DNA of 64,000 nt, taken from contig NC_079879.1 in the NCBI RefSeq assembly GCF_029227915.1, positions 26,354,501 through 26,418,500 of the forward strand, read 5' to 3'. Shown piece by piece: positions 46,999 to 57,237 of this stretch. Origin of the DNA: Hydractinia symbiolongicarpus. Taxonomy: Eukaryota; Cnidaria; Hydrozoa; Anthoathecata; Hydractiniidae. A program made the position numbers and the translations under genes. The notes under the pieces were generated by a model, which made no database searches, had not been told where the DNA came from, and saw only the letters and a program-made list of their open reading frames with translations. How positions within the stretch are numbered: the stretch's first letter is position 1; each line of letters opens with the position of its first letter.

Positions 46999-48737
46999 CA
47001 TGTATAAGGCGATACTATGAAATTGTGTATTATTGAGAATAACCATATAAATTATACCCGTTTTTTGACGTTAGCAAACTGTATAAACTCGCCAATATTT
47101 CTCAGCTGGGAGGCTACGAAAATGCTACTTCTATATATACGTAAATATGCTCAGAATGCGCTGCTCACCCTTTCTAAAACAACAGCAACAACAATTTTCC
47201 AGGAGAGTACTTAAGAAAGGTTCATCAGAAAGCGTGTAACATCTAGCTGCTTTTTCGATCAACGCGCGATTTCGGAAATAGGTTGCCGTTCAATTTTAAA
47301 GCAGTCGTGGTTCACATTAATTATAAGTAATGTGATCGCTCTAAAAGTGTAACTTCATCATTATTTTTTTCTGATTGTTTTTAACTTAAAAACATAATCC
47401 ACGCTATAATCCCGGACTTAAATTAATGCGAAAGAAGGAATTTTCCAGCTCATTACAAGCAATTGAGAAAGCCGTTCGCACACTCTTGTTCATGTTCGCA
47501 GAGGGTCACGGAGTGGATTGTTCCATATTTGAAAATGTATGTCCAGAATTGTATAAATTGTTTTAAAACAATTCTCTTGGTGGTCTACCTTGGACTATTG
47601 ACTCTACAATCCTATGACACAAACGCAGATTTTTCGACTTTTCTCAAATATGGATAAAAGCTTCACGCGGTAATTGCTATGCAGCCGGCTGACTAAGAAG
47701 ACGATACTGTTGCACACGCGTAGGAGAGGCAGACAGCATTTTAAATGTGCGAAATAATCCATGATTCGTGGAAAATTGCCATGCTGGTGTCAGCAACTGT
47801 TAGCACATTTCAAGAAACTTTAAATAGATAATTAAACTTAATGCGTAAATCTATTATAGAAATAGCTTAAACTTGTGGTAGCGAATTTTGAAGTTAGCTG
47901 TCTTTGTTTCTCAGCTTAGTGTAACGTTCTCTTACCAAGCTTATGTAACTTGCTAAAGAAAAATCTTCTAAGTGCATCACTTAGTCGTCTTTATGGCTTC
48001 AGATAAGCAAAGCAGCAAAGCGTATTAAAGGACGATAAAATTTTATAATTACACCCGGTGTGTTATTATCTATACCTTGTTGTAAAATTTTCATTCAAAG
48101 TATTCAAAAATATGTTTCAAATTTGCGTTTTGATTTTGGTATTTTTGATTTTGGCGTATTTAAAAGAAACGCTATAATTTAGCTTGCTAGTTTGTGCGCC
48201 TGCCTACTCCTTACGTTTTTGGGATTATGAAATCATGCTGGGAAATATTTTCTGCACTTATTTCCCACACTTTTTGACCTCAAAAAAATCTCTTATTCAT
48301 AGCAAAGTAAATTATCGTCATGAAGTTTTGTAAAGGATTCTTTTGGCATATATAAAATAAAGTGAATTAGCTACCGTTGTAATGCACCATTTCAATTGCA
48401 CAAAAACAAATAAATATGAAAAATAAAAAGCAAAATTTTACCATCTTTGTTTGCTGTGTAAATTTAATATCAAGTATACTTCATGCAATTAATTTGCTAT
48501 CATAGCAAAAATATCAACAAAATATATACCGCTGGTCAATAACACGCTTTCGTACGTAAACAAAGTAAATAGGAATGTAATAAATATTGTGATATTGTTA
48601 TGGATCCTAAACCTTGTGAAGGTAGTGATAGCTGTTTCAATATTTTATATATACAGTATACGAATATATGAAATATTAATATGTTAATAGGACAATATTT
48701 AAGCAAGTGTATTTACCCCAAACAAATCTAATGAAGG

Positions 48738-48744
48738 TATAAAA
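48738..48744 (+). promoter_or_regulatory. TATA box of the seven-domain antistasin gene
   Basis: TATAAAA 73 bp before the ATG at 48811, followed by a T/C-rich leader. Confidence 0.6.
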
Positions 48745-48810
48745 GATGATGCAGTTCTTCAGTTTTTCATCTTTTCTCTTGTATTGAGTTTTAGAAGAAA
48801 AGCATTCAAG

Positions 48811-50458
48811 ATGTACAAACTCTTAGCATTAACAGTGGTATGTTTTTATATAATAATTTCAATCAACTCAGCTTGATTTTAAGGCTGATATTTACTCCAG
48901 GAAATGGAATAAAAATACAGCAATTTGATTACAGTATTTCCTTGTTTTGATGTCTGTTTTTTGGAATGAAACGGGAGAGCTCATTAATTAATTAAAAGCT
49001 AAAACTATCAGTTTTTTCTGTTCCGTTCAATTTTGGAGTGAAAATTGTAAATTTCAATCGACACAAAGTTTTAGTTAAAATTATCTGTGAAAAATTATCT
49101 TTGTTCTTTATTTAGATTGTCGTTGTTTTTGCAGCACAAGCAAAAGCAGGTAAGGAGGTAGTCTAATCGAGCTATCAAATGTGACCTTCAAGTGTTGCAA
49201 TATTTTATTGTTTTGTTTAGAATGCTCCAAGAAGCAATGCAGAATGTATTGCAAAAACGGATTTCAAAAAGATGAGAACGGCTGCGACATCTGCAAATGT
49301 AACAGTGCGTATCTGATGATCTATCTTATTTTTAAAACATATGGACAATGTTGATTTATCTCCCTTCATATTTAGAATGTCCAAAGGGACAATGCAAAAT
49401 GCTTTGTAAATATGGATTCGAAAAAGACGAAAATGGTTGCGATGTATGCAAGTGTAACAGTGAGAAAATATTTGTTTACTTTTATAATAATACCTTATTT
49501 TTTAAAGGGACAAATATGATTTGTTCCTACAAGGTACCAATATGCGTTAAGATCAGAAACAAATAATTCCAGAGAGTATCAGTAACACAAAAAACTCTTT
49601 TGAACATTTGTTAGTTTTCTGGTTAGTTTTCACTTAAAAGAGTTTTTACAAATTCATATTTTAGAATGTTCACCAATAATGTGCACTATGTTCTGCAAGA
49701 ATGGCTTCCAAACTGATAAGAATGGATGTAAAACCTGCAAATGCAATAGTAAGTGGTCATTGTGTTGTCATTTCTTCTTGAGAAAAAGACTTTCTAATGA
49801 TGTTTGGTGGTAACGTTTTTCTGAACTTTCTAGAATGCCCATTACAAAAATGCAGAATGTTTTGCAAAAATGGATTTCAAAAAGACGACAATGGTTGCGA
49901 CGTTTGCAAATGCAATAGTAAGTTGTTAAAGGTGTAGCAATTTCCATTTTAGGCACCACCTTTGCTGACAAGAAATGAAAAGTTTTTATTGCTTTTTTAA
50001 CTTTCCAGAGTGTCCATTGACGAAATGCATGATGTTCTGCAAAAATGGATTCCAAAAAGACGCCAACGGCTGTGACGTCTGCAAATGCAACAGTAAGTTG
50101 ATTTGACAACTTTTGCAATATTAAAAATAAGATTATAAAACATAACAAATCTTCGTCTGGAAGGAAACGTTAATAACGAATCCAATGATTTCGATGAATC
50201 ATATTTCATAGAATGCTCCATGAAGCAATGCCGAATGTTCTGCAAGTATGGCTTCCAAAAAGATGAGAATGATTGCCAAATCTGCAAATGCAACAGTAAG
50301 CGTATTTATTTTAAATAAGGTTTTTCTTCTATATAAAAACACAAGTCATTTTAACGATTTTTTTTATTTAAGAATGTCCACAATGGCAATGCAGAATGGC
50401 CTGTCCAAATGGGTTTGTAAAGAATGAGGAAGGGTGTGAGATCTGCAAGTGCAAATAA
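48811..50458 (+). CDS. Seven-domain antistasin-like secreted protein
   Basis: Exons: 48811-48837, 49116-49149, 49221-49304, 49376-49459, 49665-49748, 49834-49917, 50009-50092, 50212-50295, 50373-50458; 216 residues. The first two exons (27 and 34 nt, the same sizes as in the upstream paralogue) encode the signal peptide MYKLLALTV + IVVVFAAQAKA. Six internal domain exons are each exactly 84 nt and phase 1, and the last ends in CKCK and a stop. Every domain has six cysteines in the form CPLQKCRMFCKNGFQKDDNG-C-x2-C-x-C. The domains are much more alike than those of the upstream gene, pointing to recent exon duplication. Expected to be secreted; protease inhibition is the known role of the family but no target can be deduced. 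Domain 6 has END in place of ENG before a cysteine. Confidence 0.92.
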
Positions 50459-52353
50459 AGTAATTGAATAATTCCATTTACTCTAATATTTAAATAAATG
50501 TGCCTACATGTAAGGTTCCCTATTAAAACAGCATATTTATGTACCGTAAATGACAGTAAAAACGATTTTCTGAATACTAGCGTTCATTAGCAAATTAAAA
50601 AGAGGATCTTTTCTCTATTTTCGACAAAGTATTTTTAATTTAAAGAAATTACAGACAGAATAAAACCTAACCCCTTCTGGTTTAAAAGGTTAAAAGTTTC
50701 CACTTGTTGTAAAAGTCATGCTTTCGCGTTGCTTTTCTGCATTTATAAGAATCCTGTTTTGTTCTAGATCTAGGTTCCTATTAACTTCATTTTTTTTTTC
50801 AGGACGGGCGTTAATCTGTCATTTATGATATGCGTTATTATAAATATTTTTCTCTTTATAGTGAAGAATAAACATTTGAAGACGACAACACAAAAGAAGC
50901 GTTTTAAAAAAGTTGTAAAAATGTTAGCAAAATAGAAACACTTTGTTCACATGTAATGACTTTTTAATGTCCTCTCGCTTTTAACAAGTTCAGTAATATA
51001 AACACTTTGGATAAAATTTATGAGGGAAATGCATGATGGGTATATTTAATTTAGAAAAATAAACAGAAGAACAACAACAACAAAAAAAACTACAACAAAA
51101 CAAAACAATAATCACTATAGGGACCTTGCGTAAACTTATATTTGAAGAATAAAACATAGAGAAGTAATAATTATAGGGATAAAGGTATCTTTTTAAATTG
51201 CAAATTGCAAGCAGCATTGGGAATAACCACCCAGGCTCACTGCCCACAGGTACCTGGCACAAGTGGTTATGATTTAAGGTTTACTTTACCCTATTTCCAG
51301 ACCAAGTCGTCAGCTTTAAAAATAATAAAGTAAATCAAAAATAATATAATAAATAAGAATAACACAACTAAATAAAAACAGGATTTAAATATTCACAATG
51401 TTTGCAAATTTTTCAAAATTTTCTTGTTTGTAGTCGTCCTAAGCATGTTAAGTTATATCTATAAAACTGTCGAGAAAACATGTCCACGATACTCGTCTGT
51501 TAGCTTTTGTAGGAAATAAGCTTACAATGTTCCCTATTTAGATAATTAAAATTTGCCTGAAGCAACTAAAAATACGCAGCAACAACAGTGCTAGGAACTG
51601 ACGAAGTGAACACCAGCTCGTAAAATCTACCTAATAATAAATTTTATTAAGCAGGGCAAATCGAAATACTTCTGATTCAAATGATATAAACACCCATTAA
51701 AGAAAAACGGAATAAGAGAAGTCAATCATAAAAAACGATAGAATGTCAATTTTAAATTTACATTCATACAAAAATAGAAAGAATGCTGTCAACGTCATTC
51801 TTGCACGTTGCCGGTAAAATCTAACTTAAGCCAATTATGAAAATAGTGTTATACTAGTCGTTAATTTTTCGTGGATTTTTCCACGGGTTCGCCCGTCTAT
51901 TTTATACCACACTGCGTGCGTCTCGCTACTTGCGCAGCTAAGCTACCATTTTATGTGAGAGACAGACAGACAGACGTGTACGGGTATTAATTTTCATAAT
52001 AACATTATACCGAACAAAAAATCTTTATGCAGAAAGAAATATTATAATTACAATTTTTAGGTTGTAAAAATCTAGTCTCACGATGGTACAGCTCGATTTA
52101 CCTGATAATAATTTTCGGTTAAATCAATGGCTGATTAGCACAAATTATACAGATTTGAAGGAGTCCGTGTCCTTTTCAAATGAATAATTTGAAAAAAGAA
52201 TTTAAAAACAAATGAAATATTTTTTTAGCTATGTACAGTCTCAAACGATTATGGGAAAAGTTAACACGGTATCAGAACGAGGCCGGTCATCATGCCAGGA
52301 ATGACGTCATTTAGTCCTGTTTTAATCCAATTAAAAAATAAATCTAACACATT
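50459..52353. other. Intergenic region between convergent genes
   Basis: About 1.9 kb. A poly(A) signal for the antistasin gene lies at 50493. A segment near 51865-51990 (ccacgggttcgcccgtctat, a palindromic cgggttcgcccg core, then agacagacagacag) looks like mobile-element debris. No gene is seen. Confidence 0.5.
50493..50498 (+). terminator. Poly(A) signal of the seven-domain antistasin gene
   Basis: AATAAA 35 bp after the stop codon, a spacing nearly identical to the upstream paralogue (37 bp). Confidence 0.6.
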
Positions 52354-53799
52354 TTAATTTAAACTTATAATTTTTACTTCTTTATATTTTTTGTGATCAA
52401 ATAACAACCACATTATCGCTAAAAATATTAAAACAGCCATGCATATCATCGCTTCGGGAAAATATGAAGATGGCAACTTAACAGATAGCCCAGCAACCAT
52501 ATACGATAATTCAAACAATGCATTGCGAATCGCTTCTGTGACAGTTTGTATATTATCGGGAACAAATTTAGCCAACATCGATCTTGATATAATATGGAAG
52601 CCAGCTGTAGATGCCAGCGTCAGGATGCCATTTGAATATGTAACGACGTAGGCTAGGACTTGATTACTAGCTAACCATGGTAAAAACCCAAATACCCCTA
52701 GTGCTAATAACAGAGTCAATAACGTAAAGAGTAACAGATAAAAATCGTTTACTCGTTTTGAGATAAGGGTCAAGATGACGGCAGTTGGAATTGCACCACT
52801 TACAGTTGAAATTATATTAAACGTTGCCAGGTGTGTCTGTTTCCATGATAAATATTTAACGGCTTTGATTGGCTGGAGTAAGGTGATTGTTGCACGGGCA
52901 AACGAGGCGAAGAAGCAAAGGGAGTACAAAAACAAAATGTGGTTGCTCTGTAAGAGAACTTTGATTGCTTTGATGTATTTTTTATAGAACGATTCCTGCT
53001 CTTCTTCTTTTTTGTCTGATTCGCCAACTTCTTCTTCTTCTTCCTCTTCTCTTTCGTTTTCCATATTTTCCAGAAGTATAGTTTCACTTTCATGTTCTTT
53101 CAAATTATACTGTTTAGATACATTCTCAAGTGTGAAATAATTCAACACGAGTTGAAGAAAATACAGTATCGCCATGGTAATGCCTACCATATTTCCGATA
53201 TTTAGTTTCCATGCTCCTATATCTGTATCTACCAAAGCAAACAGGTACGTCGTACATGGACCTGTTACCGAACCAATAGTAGAAAATATACCGAGAAACG
53301 ATAAATTTTGCGTTAAATCGTTTGTTTCATACACTCGAGAAATTTCACCGACAGCAGCGACCATTCTAGCGGCAGCAGTACCGACTAATAATTGACCGAG
53401 TAATACCAAATATGGCGAATAATAAAGCACATATAATATGTTACCGACAATATTCACGACATTTGTGACCAAGCAAACTTCTCGAACATTTTTTGTCGAG
53501 TCAGCATAATAGCTTCCAAGTAAAGATGTTATTACACCAGAGCCACACAAGAAAGCCCAGGATAGACCATAAAATAAATCTGGTTCTTTAACTTTCATAG
53601 TATCCTTGAAATAGTAGTATTCCGTTGGGTAGTAAGCTGTCAGGGATAAACCAAATAAAAAAGCACCCAGACAATAGTTCATAAACATCCATGATCGACT
53701 TTTTTTCCACGAATCTTCATTTGTTTTCGATAATTTCATCCTGAGTTTTCTATGAATGTTTTTTTCATCCACAATTTTCTTCGTTTTGCTCCGGATCAT
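52354..53799 (-). CDS. Major facilitator superfamily transporter, MFSD8/CLN7-like
   Basis: One uninterrupted frame of 481 residues from the ATG at 53799; the frame continues four codons upstream only through GTG/TTG. About twelve hydrophobic helices are visible, six on each side of a long charged loop (NEREEEEEEEVGESDKKEEE). The first loop holds a motif A-like GSYYADSTKNVREV, and helix 4-5 has GQLLVGTAAARMVAAVGE. The layout, with TAYYPTEYYYFKD after helix 1 and STIGSVTGPCTTYLF in helix 5, resembles MFSD8/CLN7 and the related SPX-MFS group, which act in lysosomal or endosomal membranes. I assign the superfamily with confidence and the subfamily tentatively; the substrate is not deducible. The N-terminus is Lys/Arg-rich and cytosolic. 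Intronless, like the two protease genes. Confidence 0.85.
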   Translation of the reverse strand: MIRSKTKKIVDEKNIHRKLRMKLSKTNEDSWKKSRSWMFMNYCLGAFLFGLSLTAYYPTEYYYFKDTMKVKEPDLFYGLSWAFLCGSGVITSLLGSYYADSTKNVREVCLVTNVVNIVGNILYVLYYSPYLVLLGQLLVGTAAARMVAAVGEISRVYETNDLTQNLSFLGIFSTIGSVTGPCTTYLFALVDTDIGAWKLNIGNMVGITMAILYFLQLVLNYFTLENVSKQYNLKEHESETILLENMENEREEEEEEEVGESDKKEEEQESFYKKYIKAIKVLLQSNHILFLYSLCFFASFARATITLLQPIKAVKYLSWKQTHLATFNIISTVSGAIPTAVILTLISKRVNDFYLLLFTLLTLLLALGVFGFLPWLASNQVLAYVVTYSNGILTLASTAGFHIISRSMLAKFVPDNIQTVTEAIRNALFELSYMVAGLSVKLPSSYFPEAMICMAVLIFLAIMWLLFDHKKYKEVKIISLN

Positions 53800-56700
53800 A
53801 TATATCAACACCTCATCACTAAATGTTAAATACCTCTGCTATTTTTCACTATATGCAATGGAAACAAAAACAGGCGTTTCAATATTAATCTTTTCTTTTG
53901 TGAAAATATCAGCTGGAAAAAAATATTTATTGCTTAGAAACGCGTATTTGAACCTCAAAATAACTAATAACAAAAGCATGTTAACTCAATTATTGAAAAG
54001 AATATCACTGCTTTTCCTTCTTTTCGATTCTTTTCTGTAGTATGATATGAATTTTTATATGGTTCCAAATTAAATCTTTGAGGAGGAGAGCATATTTTAA
54101 CCGCCAGTACAATCAAAACGACATTAAAAACTTTTGTAACAATATTTTTTCATTTTGATGATATAAATGATATCATTAGTAGAATAGAAAAATTATTATG
54201 GCGTAAAACTTTTTTTTGGATTTCTTATGTCGCAGCTGGGCAGATATAAACTCTGATTAAGAGTTTTTTGTTTTCTTTGGGGAGAAGAAACTGAATAATG
54301 GTTTTTAGCTTTGTCTTTCATATCATTGGATTAATAAACAAGGAAATGAAATTAGGCACCTAAATTAATAATGATAATAATAAAAAACAAAAAAAAAATA
54401 TCTTTTACTCTTAACCAACCCATGGAGGTATAAAACAACTTTTATACCTCCATGAACAACCTAGTACCCTGTTCGATTCGCATGCCACAAAATATAATAG
54501 ATGAAAAAAATTAACCTTTAAACAGAGGAAGGACAAAGCCATTTGTATTCTTTTTATAACGTCTTTCTTCTTCTAATAAATATGTTATTATTTACAACTT
54601 TGTTTACAAGAACCTGGTCGAACATTAAAAATTAAAACGCATTCAGTTTAAATTCCCTCATAATTTAAAAGAACAAAATAAAGCGATTCCAGAATCACTA
54701 GAAACAAAATGTTTTCCTTCATTTTTACTAGTAGCTACGTATGTATCTTTTTACTACAAGAAACCTTAACATCATCCATAAATACTTCTTCTGATTCTGT
54801 ACATGTTCATCATCATCCGTGACTATATTTTTCTTATTTTTCGGAGGAACACAAATAAAAACATTTAGAACTGAAAATATTCGAAATATAAGCACATCCA
54901 GCCTCAGTCGAAACTTAAAACTTTTTTAGATGAGATTCGTGCAACACAATAAAGAAAAATTAGAGATAAAAAAACAAAATATTACCTATGACAAATTTGA
55001 TCGCATATTTCCCTCCCGCCAAATATAAGAACATTACAGTCAGCCGATAAGCATTAAATATTTAACTGCTAACACAAAGAAACTTTACCATGCAAATATG
55101 CCAAGCATATTTCTGTCAGCTCATAGAAACTTCCCACAAATCGATTAAAACGAATGTAAAACTTAATTAACTTTTTTATTATCAGCGGCTAGTAAAAGCT
55201 TTTGTGAGTTTAAGAGAAATTAAATACGTCACGTGCATGTAGCAAGGTTCGTGCAAAGCGTTTACGTCCAATTACGACAACGTAACGGGATACGGATGTA
55301 AAAAAAAGGACAGTAAAATCCCCAGTTGATAATACTGCGGTCACGTACATGCTAGAAAATAGAAATAGTTTCGTCCTCTTCTCTTTTTCTATCCTCTAAC
55401 TACACGAAAACTTATAAGCAAGTCCAAAACACAGAAGTTTTGGTGGTGAAAAAAAAGATTTATTTTGAATTATATGCAATGTTTATTTTAATTTGTTTCT
55501 TTACAAAAAACTAGTTAAAATCCCGCGGGATTCCCCGGAAAATACTCTCATCGCTACTCGCGGCTACCACTTTTGGCTTAAAGACAGTTATCATATAGAG
55601 TTAGTAGAATTATTTAGTTTTCTCACTCACTCGAATAAATCTTTTAATTTCTGGAAGAACTTTCAAGCACCAGTTATGTCACTGATAATTCTAATTAAAA
55701 TTTTAGGCTTTTTTTAAAGATTAGATAGCTTTTCTTTTAAGAATTCAGTTTCTTAGTACAACAAATTAACGTATTCAATTCCGAAATTCACAAACCATGC
55801 AATGCTTAAACCCATTATAAAATTAGAGAAAAAAAATTTTCATAATATATATTTTCCGGGTTCTCTTTTAAAGTTTAGTTAGAAATTCGACTTTTCTTCG
55901 TTTTCCAAGCACCCTTTCTTATTTCCAGGATTTTAGGCTCAATAGCAACCCTGCATCAACATAAGATATCAAGTTTAGATCGTTTTCCACATTCAACGGA
56001 CAAACTTTGTAACACAAGAAATATGATGTATGATAATATTTTTTTATCCTCTCTTCAAAGGTCTGTCCAGTGACACAAATACTTTTTAAATAGCGAGTTT
56101 TAAAATTGCAGTTGCAAAAAAAAAATTGGGGTGAGAGCATATATTCTGGTCTACAAAATAGCATAATACGATTTAGCTCGAAAACCATCCTGATTTAGGC
56201 TATATAAGAACCTTATAAAACAATAAGAATTTGTTACTTTTTTAGTTTTACTTTTTTAGGTCTCTTTGGGGCTGAAACCGATTTTGCGTGCTAAAATGGA
56301 AATTAACGTTCACAAAAATGTGAATAAAGAATATCAATCGCCAAATCAAGTTCTTATAACTTCTTAGTTATAAAAAAAGGCCAAAAAAATCGGCTATAAA
56401 ATTAGAAAAAAATTAAGAACATCTAGTTTTACAAATTAACGATACTCCATTCGCACTATATTTTTTCAGTAATAATATTAAAATATATTTACAATAATTC
56501 TTCCAAAAACATAAATAATTATATCGCCCTACTCACTAGAGCTTTCCAATATCTTATGAACCTTTAAAAAGTTGCAACAAAAATCAGGTTTGAATATCAG
56601 TTTGACTTTTCCTACCAACAAAACGAGATCACAGGTAATTATTATTTTCGAAATGATAGGCTATTGCACGGTTTATTTATAAGCATAATGTTTATAAGCA

Positions 56701-57237
56701 TATTCAGGCTCAGATTTACTAAGAACACTAGCATATGCTAAGCATAATGACGACACTCAACTTTATTGATATGTCTTTTCTCAGAAGAATGCTATTGTTG
56801 TAAAACAAGATTTTTTGAAATACCATAAGCATATTTTTAATCTGAAAATAAAAGTTTGCTAAGCAAACCCAAACCTGTTTTTAAATTTATACATGCTTAA
56901 AAAACATTCACTTTCCCATTTTGCTTTATACCTTCTGACAGCGTTTTTGTACACCAGTCATGCATATAAACACAGTCATTCTTATATGTAATATCAATTA
57001 ATAACAAACTGATTTCCACATTGTTTACACTTTTTAATAAACATAACATAAACTTTGTATATTTGAATATTTTTCTGTTTGTTATAAGTCAACTGTTATT
57101 TGATGCATTTGTCACTACAGTTATAAAGTTCGAGTTAACTAAAATATCAGTGATCATATTAGTTGGACTTTTCAGCGACGAAACTACCCAACCACTGTCA
57201 CCATTTTTTTTTGCCACACTTTGTCACATCATGGTTC
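53800..57237. other. Intergenic region upstream of the transporter and downstream of NF-YC
   Basis: About 3.4 kb of AT-rich sequence. It contains a perfect 15-bp hairpin at 54421-54454. No coding exon is convincing on either strand; the frames at 55493-55717 and 55919-56188 have no recognisable features. Confidence 0.5.
54421..54454. repeat. Perfect 15-bp inverted repeat with 4-nt loop
   Basis: catggaggtataaaa (54421-54435), loop caac, then ttttatacctccatg (54440-54454). Same architecture (perfect arms, 4-nt loop) as the 31-bp hairpin at 3891-3956, but unrelated in sequence. Confidence 0.9.

Larger units (their letters stand above)
46023..48810. other. Spacer between the two antistasin genes
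   Basis: About 2.8 kb without supported exons. It contains a poly(A) signal, a short hairpin at 46359-46391 (12-bp arms) and two small tandem duplications at about 46807-46860 and 46953-46998. Reading frames are short and featureless. Confidence 0.5.

Noticed and set aside
49768..50293. Minus-strand frames of 98-126 residues across the antistasin exons
   Set aside because: They run through several splice sites of the well-supported plus-strand gene and are antisense shadows of its Cys-rich exons.
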